The notes: generated by a model not told the origin, from the sequence alone. DNA of 7,142 bases from JASJBU01 sp965372385 (GCA_965372385.1 CBDVCD010000176.1:1-7142); one strand, 5' to 3'; shown: positions 1 through 7,117, counted from the stretch's first letter. Made by a program: numbers and translations.

Positions 1-180
1 TTTGGACGATTTTCAATCGCAAATTCCTCAAATTAGCCCAGCTACGCCGCACAGGGAGGTGCCAGTGTCGCGAGAGGCAGGACGCCGGCAGCGATGTCTT
101 GCGGATTTACTCAATCAAATCGCCCAAATCTCACCCAAATATGAACGTAATCTTCGGACTAATCATTTTTTCCGCAGCCC
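1..180. other. Gene-poor left edge with degenerate repeats
   Basis: No convincing gene was seen here. The plus frame from position 2 is open to a TGA at 185-187 and could encode 61 residues, or the end of a gene that begins off the left edge. It starts at a TTG right at the window boundary and has no recognisable domain, so it is not called. The stretch contains two related AT-rich blocks, 16-35 and 119-142. Both begin ATCGC and carry spaced AAAT words (ATCGCAAATTCCTCAAATTA in the first). They flank a GC-rich core that includes ACAGGGAGGT near 51-60. This looks more like an intergenic dispersed repeat than coding DNA. No hairpin with a T tract was found after the minus-strand gene that ends at 181. 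Confidence 0.35.
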
Positions 181-2283
181 TTATTGAATAACCGGACCGC
201 CTGATTTGGTAATTTGTTTCAGCTGATCCACCAGGCGAGTCCAATCGGCCGTATGGTTATAACCAATGATGTCGATGCGGGGAATACCACTGCCTTCCAC
301 CAGATAGTAACCCTCTTTGGCCTCACCCACACCCACCATTTCACAGATTTGGTCTTGCAACCGACAGCCAATCCCGATCCGCTTGTAACGAAATTCCTCG
401 AACACCCCAAGAAATGACCTGGCCAATGAACCGGACAGACCCGCCCCGCCGAGGTTGGAGATATTATCCACCGCTTTCTGACTGATACGATGTCTGGAAT
501 CGTCATTTTCGGGGGTATAGAACAGCGCGTCGAAGGTGACCGGTTGCCAGGCCTCCAGACTGAGCCCCCGGACATGACCATCGAGTCGACCGGTGATCCG
601 GCCAAAAGAGAAGGTACGGGTGAGGGCCTCGAGATCGAGGCCGGTTATCTCAATGTCGGCATTGAGTTGTGGATAGACACCGAACAGGTCCTGCACCCTC
701 AATCCCCTGATCAAGACATCCCCATCGAAGATGCTCGCCAGCAACACACCGTCGATATTGAAGACGCCATTTTCATAGGTCAACCCGGGAATCACCCCGG
801 ATAACTTTCCCGCCAGGGGTGGCCAACCCAGCGCCTCACTCAGGGAGTTCATGGAGATTGGCGTCAGCATGCCATCGAATGCTAGTTTCTGGTTGGCATC
901 CCCCAACGCCTCGATATCCAGACGCTCGATGACCAGCGCCCCATCGAGAACAGGTAATCGTGCCCGTTCAATGAGGTGCATCGCCTCATCGGCGATCTCG
1001 AAATCCACCCGGCTGGCGCCCAGGTCGATCTTCTCCAGCAGATGCCCCGCCTGCCAAGCGAGCCAGGAGGGTCGAGGTTCCGCTCCCCGACTCCAGTGGA
1101 GCCGCCCATTCACACCGTACAGTCCGAGGCGTTTCCTGCTGCCTTCACTGTCCGCATCATCCAGATGAAGGTCCTGCAATCCAATATCCAGATTCATCCC
1201 CTCGCCCTCCATGCTCAGGGACAGTTCGATTTCTCCCGCCAGTTCGAAACGGTCCCAGGCAGTACCAAACAACACAGGCTGAAGCAGTTCCTGGTAGATC
1301 TCCCCTGCCTGGAGCGGTTGCACCTCTACCAGCAGATTTTGCAGTGGCTGTTGCGCGTCCATATCCAGCCCCGCCTGCGCGGAAAGATTCAAAAGGTCCT
1401 CACACAGCAGACTCGACTCATGGATCGTGACATGTTGGAATGCCTCATCCGCTGACAGGCGGGTCTTGAGGCTGACTGGATGCTCATGTGGATTGAGATA
1501 GAAGTAGGGTGTCAGCAACTCCCCCCGGGTCATGGAAAGCTCACCGACAAGCTGCCAGAGATCTGCGGAATGGACGAGTTGGCCGTTGGCCGAAGCTGCC
1601 AGGCCTTCACCTACGGAGGCGCCAGTTGGATCGGAAAAGGCAAGTTCGGAGAGATCGGCTCGCCATTGTAGACGCTGTAATCGACTCCCCTCACCGGAGA
1701 GCTGGACATCCCCACTGATCCAGCCACTATAGCTCCACTCCTCAGGCGGCCGAGATGCCACAGGCAACAGTGCCACGACGGATGCCAGATCCAACCTGCG
1801 TCCCTGTAGACTGGCGCTCCATTTCGCACCCACTAGGGAGAATTCAAGATCAACCCGGCCAGCGGCAAGGGTGAGGTTGGCCAGCCTGCCACTGAGCCTG
1901 CCTGTTTGTTGTTCCAGTTCAAAATTGAGGTCGACGGCGGATTGTTTGAACAGGGGATGTTCAAGCGTGACCTTGCCCTTCTGACAGCTGATACGCCGGT
2001 CTGAAATCTCTCCCGCCAGACAGTCTAGCTTGAAGTCCGTCAGCCTCTCATCCAGCGCTGGCAGGATGAAACTGCCGATCTCAAGTCGGTAGCCAGTGCC
2101 GCCTTCGGCTGGCCAATTCAATTCGAGCTGGAGTTGCTCCGCCCGCCAACCCTCGGCTGCGAGATGCTGAATGGAGAGGTCTAACCGATCAAAGGCATTG
2201 GCTGAATGCCACAGCCATATAGTAAGCATCCCCGCCAACAGGACGAGGGTCAGAGTTAACGGTTTATTCCGCGGGAAAGACAT
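181..2283 (-). CDS. Membrane-anchored AsmA/YdbH-like protein
   Basis: The product is a protein of about 700 residues with one N-terminal membrane segment and a long, probably beta-rich periplasmic part. It most resembles the AsmA-like superfamily, in particular YdbH-type proteins (Pfam family once named dicarboxylate transport). YdbH, TamB and YhdP are linked to phospholipid traffic between inner and outer membranes in Enterobacteria, so a similar envelope role is an inference. The N-terminus reads MSFPRNK followed by a hydrophobic stretch at about residues 8-27 ending in SANA, a signal anchor or signal peptide. The middle has repeated alternating strands with LDLEAL-like patterns. The C-terminal 100 residues contain RISQKAVDNISNLGG, which recalls the conserved end of YdbH-like proteins. 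The frame could begin at GTG 2313, but ATG 2283 directly precedes the basic residues and hydrophobic segment, so it was preferred. Neither start has a clear Shine-Dalgarno sequence. The start overlaps the end of cysM by 20 bases, which suggests an operon and possible translational coupling. Presence of the gene is certain; the family name is moderate. Confidence 0.75.
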   Translation of the reverse strand: MSFPRNKPLTLTLVLLAGMLTIWLWHSANAFDRLDLSIQHLAAEGWRAEQLQLELNWPAEGGTGYRLEIGSFILPALDERLTDFKLDCLAGEISDRRISCQKGKVTLEHPLFKQSAVDLNFELEQQTGRLSGRLANLTLAAGRVDLEFSLVGAKWSASLQGRRLDLASVVALLPVASRPPEEWSYSGWISGDVQLSGEGSRLQRLQWRADLSELAFSDPTGASVGEGLAASANGQLVHSADLWQLVGELSMTRGELLTPYFYLNPHEHPVSLKTRLSADEAFQHVTIHESSLLCEDLLNLSAQAGLDMDAQQPLQNLLVEVQPLQAGEIYQELLQPVLFGTAWDRFELAGEIELSLSMEGEGMNLDIGLQDLHLDDADSEGSRKRLGLYGVNGRLHWSRGAEPRPSWLAWQAGHLLEKIDLGASRVDFEIADEAMHLIERARLPVLDGALVIERLDIEALGDANQKLAFDGMLTPISMNSLSEALGWPPLAGKLSGVIPGLTYENGVFNIDGVLLASIFDGDVLIRGLRVQDLFGVYPQLNADIEITGLDLEALTRTFSFGRITGRLDGHVRGLSLEAWQPVTFDALFYTPENDDSRHRISQKAVDNISNLGGAGLSGSLARSFLGVFEEFRYKRIGIGCRLQDQICEMVGVGEAKEGYYLVEGSGIPRIDIIGYNHTADWTRLVDQLKQITKSGGPVIQ

Positions 2284-3157
2284 CGGTGGAGAGATAGCGA
2301 TCCCCACGGTCACAGATAATGGCGACGATCACTGCCTGTTCCACTTCCCTTGACAGTTTCAAGGCTGCCGCCACGGCGCCACCGGAAGAGATACCGGCAA
2401 ATATCCCCTCGCGTGCCGCCAGTTCGCGCGTGGTCTCTTCCGCATCCTGCTGAGAAACATCGATGATCCGGTCCACCCGGCTGGCATCATAGATCTTCGG
2501 CAAATACGCCTCAGGCCAACGACGGATCCCCGGGATGCTCGAACCCTCCATGGGCTGCACGCCGACGATCTCGATTGCGGGGTTTTGTGCCTTCAGATAG
2601 TAGGAGGTCCCCATGATCGTACCCGTGGTCCCCATGGCGCTGACAAAATGGGTGATGCCTCCCTGGGTATCGCGCCAGATCTCCGGCCCGGTCCCCTCGA
2701 TATGGGCCTGGGGATTGTCCTGGTTGGAGAACTGGTCGAGAATGACCCCCTCGCCGGCTGCCTCCAGTTCGCGGGCCTTGTCGATCGCCCCCTCCATGCT
2801 GCCCTCTTTCGGTGTCAGTATCAGCTCTGCCCCATAGGCCCTCATCACGGCCCGGCGTTCCAGGCTCATATTTTCCGGCATGATCAGGATCATGCGATAG
2901 CCCCTGATCGCCGCCGCCATCGCCAGGGCAATCCCAGTATTGCCACTGGTGGCCTCGATCAGGGTATCGCCGGGTTTGATGCTTCCCCGTTCCTCCGCAT
3001 GGCGAATCATGCTCAGTGCGGGTCGATCCTTCACCGATCCCGCCGGGTTGTTGCCCTCCAGTTTGACCAATAGGGCATTGGTCGATTCACCCTGCAGACG
3101 CTGAAGACGTACCAGAGGTGTATTACCAATGAAATCTTCGATAGTTTTATATTGCAT
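2264..3157 (-). CDS. cysM: Cysteine synthase B (O-acetylserine sulfhydrylase B)
   Basis: This is a PLP enzyme of fold type II that makes L-cysteine from O-acetylserine and sulfide. CysM enzymes can also use thiosulfate to give S-sulfocysteine. It acts in the cytosol in sulfur assimilation. At 297 residues it is close to the usual CysM length and shorter than typical CysK. The motif NNPAGSVKDRPA holds the PLP lysine at residue 43. SGNTG at 71-75 is the substrate loop, and GTTGT at 176-180 is the PLP phosphate-binding loop. PGIRRWP near 209-215 and CDRGDRYLST near 282-291 are features that favour CysM over CysK. The ATG at 3157 fits the family N-terminus (MQYKTIEDFIGNTPLVRLQR). No good Shine-Dalgarno lies before it. 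A TATAAT hexamer about 40 bases upstream may drive it. The gene ends inside the start of the downstream YdbH-like gene, so the two are probably co-transcribed. Confidence 0.96.
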   Translation of the reverse strand: MQYKTIEDFIGNTPLVRLQRLQGESTNALLVKLEGNNPAGSVKDRPALSMIRHAEERGSIKPGDTLIEATSGNTGIALAMAAAIRGYRMILIMPENMSLERRAVMRAYGAELILTPKEGSMEGAIDKARELEAAGEGVILDQFSNQDNPQAHIEGTGPEIWRDTQGGITHFVSAMGTTGTIMGTSYYLKAQNPAIEIVGVQPMEGSSIPGIRRWPEAYLPKIYDASRVDRIIDVSQQDAEETTRELAAREGIFAGISSGGAVAAALKLSREVEQAVIVAIICDRGDRYLSTDVFPAE

Positions 3158-3195
3158 GGGCCGTGAAACCGTTTTGTTATCTTAAGGAAACCCTG

Positions 3196-3201
3196 ATTAT
3201 A
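3196..3201 (-). promoter_or_regulatory. Candidate -10 box for cysM
   Basis: On the minus strand the hexamer is a perfect TATAAT, placed 39 bases before the cysM start codon. That would give a leader of about 30 bases. The -35 region at 17-base spacing reads GCGCTG, a poor match to TTGACA, so either the promoter needs an activator or the hexamer is fortuitous. It is the only strong -10 match seen in the cysM leader. Confidence 0.45.
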
Positions 3202-3240
3202 ACCATCCCTGGCTTTTTCAGCGCAGATCCCTGTGCCGCT

Positions 3241-3267
3241 GGAAGGCCTGAATTAATCAGACCTTCC
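3241..3267. promoter_or_regulatory. Inverted repeat in the divergent cysM/antiporter spacer
   Basis: Arms GGAAGGCCTGA (3241-3251) and TCAGACCTTCC (3257-3267) pair over 11 positions with one mismatch (C3247 against A3261), around a 5-base loop ATTAA. The dyad lies upstream of both candidate -10 boxes, about 40 bases from the cysM one and 55 from the antiporter one. This position suits an operator for a dimeric regulator serving one or both genes. No T tract follows in either direction, so an intrinsic terminator is unlikely. A regulator cannot be named from the sequence. Confidence 0.45.
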
Positions 3268-3321
3268 TCAAGAGATTGGCAACAGCAGCGTATTAATCTG
3301 TGCCCTGTTTAGATGATTCTC

Positions 3322-3327
3322 TATACT
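3322..3327 (+). promoter_or_regulatory. Weak candidate -10 box for the antiporter gene
   Basis: TATACT lies 34 bases before the antiporter ATG and is one base off the consensus TATAAT. The -35 position at 17-base spacing reads TGTGCC, which is poor. A purine-rich AAGGGGAAG lies between this box and the ATG but is about 20 bases from the start, too far for a normal Shine-Dalgarno. Confidence 0.25.
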
Positions 3328-3361
3328 GAACGAAGGGGAAGAATATTTCACGTCTGACGTT

Positions 3362-4528
3362 ATGAATTCTGAAAACATTATCTTTGAATTGGCTGCCATT
3401 GTGGTGGGTTCCGGCCTGCTTGCCACCCTTTTCCTGTTCGCCCGGCAGCCAATCATTCTGGCCTATATCGCGGTCGGCATATTGATCGGACCTAAGGGCC
3501 TGGCGTTGCTGGACAGCACAAATCATATCGAGCATTTCTCCCACCTCGGCGTGGTTCTGCTGCTGTTTCTGGTTGGGCTCAACCTGCAGCCCGCCAAGCT
3601 GATTCACCTATTCGGCAGAACATCCCTGCTCACGCTCGGCACCTCTGGCCTGTTTGGATTGGGCTCATTCATGTTTGTCCAGTTGGCGGAATTTTCGCTG
3701 ATCGACAGTCTGACGATTGGTGCCGCGATGATGTTTTCGAGCACGGTCATCGCCCTGAAACTGATCCCGACGACCACCCTGCATCATAAACGCACGGGTG
3801 AGATGATGACCAGCGTGCTTCTCCTACAGGACATCCTGGCCATCATCGTGCTGCTGTTTATCTCCGGCGACGGAACAAACGGCATGCTGCCGACCTTTGG
3901 CCTGTTACTGGTGAAACTTATCATTCTAAGCGCCCTGGCATTTGCCGGCGTGCGCTATGTCATCATCCCGCTGTTGAGAAAATTCGGCGCTATTCAAGAG
4001 TATACCTTCCTCCTCACCCTCGCATGGTGTCTGCTGGTTGCGGAGACTGCCGATGCAGTGGGACTCTCTTCAGAGATGGGGGCGTTCATAGCCGGCATCT
4101 CCGTGGCGTCCAGTCAGTTGGCGCTGGTGATAGCGGATCACCTCAAACCCCTGCGAGAGTTTTTTCTGATCCTCTTTTTCTTCTCTATCGGAGCCAAACT
4201 GGATATTCCCATTCCTTTCCATATCCTGTTTGCCAGCCTGTTTCTGGGCACGGTTCTGGTCTTTCTCAAGGCCTATGTCTTCCACCGCACCTTTGTAGCC
4301 GTGGGTGAATCGAAGTCACTCTCCAAAGAGTTGGGCATACGGCTGGGGCAGGCCAGCGAATTCTCCATCCTCATCGCCTTCGCCGGCATCTCCTCAGGCG
4401 TGCTATCCGCCGAAGGCGCCCTCTTCATCCAGATGACCACCATCGTAACATTCGTGGGCTCCACCTACTGGGTAGTCCTGAGATATCCGACCCCGGTCTC
4501 GGCCGGACCGAAACTGCGGCAGGACTGA
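3362..4528 (+). CDS. CPA2/Kef-type cation:proton antiporter, membrane domain only
   Basis: This is a polytopic inner-membrane protein of 388 residues that likely exchanges a monovalent cation (K+ or Na+) for protons. Kef/CPA2 landmarks are clear. RQPIILAYIAVGILIGPKG at about 28-46 is the first signature, and LLLFLVGLNLQPAKL at 66-80 is the second. MMFSSTVIALKL at 123-134 precedes LLLQDILAI, whose Q156-D157 matches the QD ion-path motif. SSEMGAFIAGISVASS is at 236-251, and LFFFSIGAKLD at 271-281 is the late conserved helix. LGQASEFSILIAFAG at 328-342 closes the domain. The protein ends at RQD shortly afterwards, so it lacks the TrkA-N/RCK nucleotide-binding domain carried by KefB/KefC. ATG 3362 is the only ATG start available: an in-frame TGA lies at 3314-3316, and nothing near the ATG looks like a ribosome site. 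The gene is divergent from cysM and convergent with pdxJ, so it is probably transcribed alone. The ion carried cannot be read from the sequence. Confidence 0.9.
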   Translation: MNSENIIFELAAIVVGSGLLATLFLFARQPIILAYIAVGILIGPKGLALLDSTNHIEHFSHLGVVLLLFLVGLNLQPAKLIHLFGRTSLLTLGTSGLFGLGSFMFVQLAEFSLIDSLTIGAAMMFSSTVIALKLIPTTTLHHKRTGEMMTSVLLLQDILAIIVLLFISGDGTNGMLPTFGLLLVKLIILSALAFAGVRYVIIPLLRKFGAIQEYTFLLTLAWCLLVAETADAVGLSSEMGAFIAGISVASSQLALVIADHLKPLREFFLILFFFSIGAKLDIPIPFHILFASLFLGTVLVFLKAYVFHRTFVAVGESKSLSKELGIRLGQASEFSILIAFAGISSGVLSAEGALFIQMTTIVTFVGSTYWVVLRYPTPVSAGPKLRQD

Positions 4529-4605
4529 TTGCGCAGAAATTTCATTGCTTCGAATATGCATGGGCGACAGACTGCTCAGGGTATGTCGGCGGTATGGCCG
4601 TTCCC

Positions 4606-4683
4606 TTGCATCCTGCAATCACGGCATTTGTACATCCTGTACGGCAGACCCCGCCGTCAAGCCTACAGGGATGTATTCACGGC
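4606..4683. repeat. REP-like array of short palindromes
   Basis: Three small dyads share a CATCC-type core. They are TTGCA-TCC-TGCAA (4606-4618), GTACA-TCC-TGTAC (4630-4642) and TACA-GGGA-TGTA (4664-4675), the last being the same design on the other strand. Between them ACGGC (4641-4645) pairs with GCCGT (4653-4657), and further ACGGC copies lie at 4621-4625 and 4679-4683. The array sits between the converging 3' ends of the antiporter and pdxJ genes, the usual home of REP-type dispersed elements. It could stop or stabilise both transcripts. The phrase CCTACAGGGATGTATTCACG resembles repeats I recall from many gammaproteobacterial genomes. That comes from memory and was not checked. Confidence 0.6.
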
Positions 4684-4704
4684 GATACCCAGAGCAGGCT
4701 GTTA

Positions 4705-4721
4705 CCTATCCAATGGGTAGG
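4705..4721 (-). terminator. Weak hairpin just after pdxJ
   Basis: CCTATCC (4705-4711) and GGGTAGG (4715-4721) form a 7-position stem with one G/T position and a 3-base loop, immediately past the pdxJ stop codon. No T tract follows on the minus strand, so it is not a canonical intrinsic terminator. It may act with the palindromic array just beyond it. Confidence 0.25.
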
Positions 4722-5468
4722 CTAAGCTGATAATTCAGAACCCGCCAACAGTGACTTCATCTCCCGTACCGCCTGGTCAAGTCCGGTGAACAGGGCCCGG
4801 CAGATGATCGAATGACCGATGTTCAACTCTTTGATCCCGACAATCCCGACAATCGCCTGGGTATTGTGGTAATCCAGGCCATGTCCCGCATTGACCTGCA
4901 AGCCGAGTTGATTGCCGTATTCAACGGCCCTAATAATGCGTTCAAGTTCCGCATTTCGGCTACGGTCGTTATGCGCATCCGCATAGTGCCCGGTATGGAT
5001 CTCCACCACCGGCGCACCTACTGCAATCGCGGCATCCAGCTGTTTGGCATCGGCATCGATAAACAGGGAGACCCGGACCCCGGCATCTCTCAGTTCACTG
5101 CAGTAGTCCTTCAGATAGTCTTGATTACCGGCCACATCCAGCCCACCTTCGGTGGTGAGCTCTTCCCGCTTCTCCGGCACCAGACAACAGTCATGGGGGC
5201 GAAAGCGGGTGGCGATGGCGGCCATTTCGGCGGTTGCCGCCATCTCCAGGTTCATGCGGGTCTGCAGGATAGCCGACAGCATCTCCACATCGCGGTCCTG
5301 AATGTGGCGACGATCCTCGCGCAGGTGCAAGGTAACTACATTGGCCCCCGCCTGCTCGGCCACCAGGGCCGCCTGGATGGGCTCGGGATAACGGGTACCA
5401 CGGGCCTGCCGCAGGGTCGCCACATGATCGATATTCACGCCTAGCAGAATGTCGTTTTCAGCCATCAT
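4722..5468 (-). CDS. pdxJ: Pyridoxine 5'-phosphate synthase
   Basis: PdxJ condenses 3-amino-2-oxopropyl phosphate with 1-deoxy-D-xylulose 5-phosphate to form pyridoxine 5'-phosphate, the ring-closing step of DXP-dependent vitamin B6 synthesis. It is a cytosolic TIM-barrel enzyme. The 248 residues match the family length. Family motifs include VNIDHVATLRQARG (11-24), HLREDRRHI (48-56), LVPEKREELTTEGGLD (96-111), VEIHTGHYAD (155-164), NAGHGLDY (193-200) and ELNIGHSII (214-222). H48, E75 and H196 correspond to the E. coli active-site residues H45, E72 and H193, with a constant offset of three. Two adjacent ATG codons (5468 and 5465) can serve as start. In many gammaproteobacteria pdxJ lies between recO and acpS. 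Here neither neighbour is present: a brxL-like gene is upstream and the convergent antiporter gene downstream. The enzyme itself looks intact. CysM in this window is a PLP enzyme, but nothing in the sequence ties the two genes together. Confidence 0.97.
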   Translation of the reverse strand: MMAENDILLGVNIDHVATLRQARGTRYPEPIQAALVAEQAGANVVTLHLREDRRHIQDRDVEMLSAILQTRMNLEMAATAEMAAIATRFRPHDCCLVPEKREELTTEGGLDVAGNQDYLKDYCSELRDAGVRVSLFIDADAKQLDAAIAVGAPVVEIHTGHYADAHNDRSRNAELERIIRAVEYGNQLGLQVNAGHGLDYHNTQAIVGIVGIKELNIGHSIICRALFTGLDQAVREMKSLLAGSELSA

Positions 5469-5471
5469 TTA

Positions 5472-5477
5472 TTACCT
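5472..5477 (-). promoter_or_regulatory. pdxJ ribosome binding site
   Basis: On the minus strand AGGTAA lies just before two consecutive ATG codons. The AGG core is 6 bases from the first ATG and 9 from the second, so either could be used, and spacing slightly favours the second. Confidence 0.55.
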
Positions 5478-5507
5478 ATTTAACCGATAAAATCGCAATT
5501 AACAGAT

Positions 5508-5557
5508 GCGCCGCTTTTTGGCGCTATACGTTGCCGGATTCTTGCCCAGAAATCCGG
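5508..5557. other. Two hairpins between brxL and pdxJ
   Basis: The 100-base spacer holds CCGGATT (5534-5540) paired with AATCCGG (5551-5557) around a 10-base loop, starting 12 bases past the brxL stop. It also holds GCGCC (5508-5512) paired with GGCGC (5520-5524), whose loop reads GCTTTTT on the plus strand. Neither is followed by a T run on the minus strand. They may weakly terminate the brxL transcript or simply be leader structure of pdxJ. No convincing pdxJ promoter hexamers were seen. Confidence 0.3.
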
Positions 5558-5568
5558 TCATAATTCTA

Positions 5569-7098
5569 CTACTCCACCAATGCCTTCAGAAGCGCTTCCC
5601 TCGCGTCGGCATAGAACTGTATATCGACTTTGGTTGCCATATCGTCTGAAAGGTCGAATAACTGCCGACGACATGAAACGGGCATCAGTAGAGCTTGAGC
5701 TCCCTTTTCCACCCCGATTTCAGTCATAGTAACGGCGTTATGAACGGGCTCGATAGATCCACCCAGGTTGATTTCACCAACGACGATCAGGCCGCCTTTG
5801 ACTGGCTTCTTCAGTAGGGCGCTGCAAAGGGCTACCAAGGCTGAGACACCCAGCTTTGAGCCCAATTTCGCAGCATCGAAGCTTCTCAACTGGACGGTGA
5901 ACTCATGGGAGCGCGGATCTTTGTCACCGACAAGCTGCATCGCACGTGCGTACAGATTCTGTTCGGCGTATCTGAGAGACTCTTGGAAAGCGGCTGGTGC
6001 AGGCTTGTTGAGAATTCGAATCCCGGACCCTGGTCCCTCATTGACTTCAACGCGAAACAGTCCAGGATGCTCTTCCTCACCACCCGGACTCAGTGTCCAT
6101 ATCTGGCCAGGCTCCAACGGATCTGACCCGATGCTGTTCTCACTCTGAAGTTCAGGGGTAACGATAAACTTTTCGACCCCTTCGTCCCCCATGGTGTAAC
6201 TGAAGTGGGTATTTCGGAATTCTGCAGCACCTATACGCTTCTGTTGCTCCTTAACTCGGCGACGAACTTCTAGTGCCAATCGCACAGCCCATTCCAAGTC
6301 TTCTTCGGAGACAGTTTGGTCCATACTGGGATACAAGAGTTTGAGCAAACCACTCACTGTCTTGTTGACCGCATTGGTATCTCGCCCGCTCAGTGCACCA
6401 CCAAGAAACACGCTTCCCTGCATGGCGGACACACGACTCTGGGGCCTTAAGTGGGTGAAGCATTCAGACAAGAAGTCACTCACGAGGCCAAAATGGTTGG
6501 TAAACAGCTCAAGATGCATCTTGGGTATATCCCACCCTGGTAGGTAGGCATGAATTCTATCCATGAATGCAGTGTCATCGCGCATTTCTGGGGGAAGAGG
6601 TCCAAACAGATGACCGATCCGTTGTTGATGCTCCACATCAACATTAAAGTTGCCCACGAGTACAACTGATCCATCTGCCCGAATACTCTCTTTGCCTCGA
6701 CTAAATTCGCCAGACTCCATATAGCCTTTCATGATGTTGACGCCATCCTTTTGATCAAAGCTAACGCCTGATACCTCACCAAAGCAAACCACGTCGTATT
6801 GGCAAACAAGACCGCGCTGGCCAGTAGCGTTGTTAACGAACATGCGAGCAACAGTAGCCTTACCGCCACTGATGAGGTGGGCATAAGGAGAAACTTGTTG
6901 GAACAGGTGACTTTTCCCAGTGCCGCGTGGCCCAAGTTCCACCAGGTTATAATTCCGCTCTACGAACGGAACCATCCGCAGGAACACGGCATCTATTTCA
7001 CGCGACGAGAGTGCTGTAGGCTCAAGCCCAATACTGCGCAAAAGCAACTGCTTCCATTCATCTGTTGAGAGCTGCTTTCTTCCTTCAGACCTCAGCAA
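5569..7098 (-). CDS. brxL: BrxL-like BREX protein, N-terminally truncated
   Basis: BrxL is the AAA+ protein with a Lon-like C-terminal domain of BREX phage-defence systems. It is known to form rings on DNA and to be needed for phage exclusion in several systems. Here 509 residues remain, against roughly 680 in full-length family members. The product begins at the conserved GRKQLSTDEW segment, so the whole N-terminal domain is missing. Walker A is GPRGTGKS (56-63). Walker B reads VVCFGEVSG (103-111), where the family normally has FDEV, so G107 replaces the Asp. VLVGNFNV (146-153) fits sensor 1 and DRIHAYLPGW (180-189) carries a candidate arginine finger. The Lon-like domain covers about 395-509. 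K415 and V456 occupy the places of Lon's catalytic Ser and Lys, so protease activity is unlikely. The start used is TTG 7098. The frame reaches a TAA at 7122-7120, and the first in-frame ATG is M42, still ahead of Walker A. No other BREX gene (brxA, brxB, brxC, pglX, pglZ) is in the window. Best read as a broken, perhaps non-functional remnant; an expressed short form is the alternative. Confidence 0.88.
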   Translation of the reverse strand: MLRSEGRKQLSTDEWKQLLLRSIGLEPTALSSREIDAVFLRMVPFVERNYNLVELGPRGTGKSHLFQQVSPYAHLISGGKATVARMFVNNATGQRGLVCQYDVVCFGEVSGVSFDQKDGVNIMKGYMESGEFSRGKESIRADGSVVLVGNFNVDVEHQQRIGHLFGPLPPEMRDDTAFMDRIHAYLPGWDIPKMHLELFTNHFGLVSDFLSECFTHLRPQSRVSAMQGSVFLGGALSGRDTNAVNKTVSGLLKLLYPSMDQTVSEEDLEWAVRLALEVRRRVKEQQKRIGAAEFRNTHFSYTMGDEGVEKFIVTPELQSENSIGSDPLEPGQIWTLSPGGEEEHPGLFRVEVNEGPGSGIRILNKPAPAAFQESLRYAEQNLYARAMQLVGDKDPRSHEFTVQLRSFDAAKLGSKLGVSALVALCSALLKKPVKGGLIVVGEINLGGSIEPVHNAVTMTEIGVEKGAQALLMPVSCRRQLFDLSDDMATKVDIQFYADAREALLKALVE

Positions 7099-7117
7099 TC
7101 CCCTCGCTTTATAAGCA

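Noticed and set aside
2..187. 61-residue plus-strand frame at the left edge
   Set aside because: It starts at a TTG on the window boundary, has no domain, runs through a degenerate repeat and overlaps the end of a well-supported minus-strand gene.
976..1455. 159-residue plus-strand frame opposite the YdbH-like gene
   Set aside because: It is antisense to a 700-codon gene with a coherent protein. Length alone is expected in GC-rich DNA.
2585..3073. 162-residue plus-strand frame opposite cysM
   Set aside because: It is antisense to highly conserved cysM motifs and has no protein features of its own.
4529..4720. Short plus-strand frames after the antiporter gene
   Set aside because: They run through the palindromic repeat array and lack any coding character.
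4812..5444. 210-residue plus-strand frame opposite pdxJ
   Set aside because: It lies wholly within pdxJ, whose motifs are unambiguous. The protein has no recognisable features and looks like an antisense shadow.
5534..5557. Intrinsic terminator for brxL
   Set aside because: The stem is good but no T tract follows on the minus strand, so it is listed only as a hairpin.
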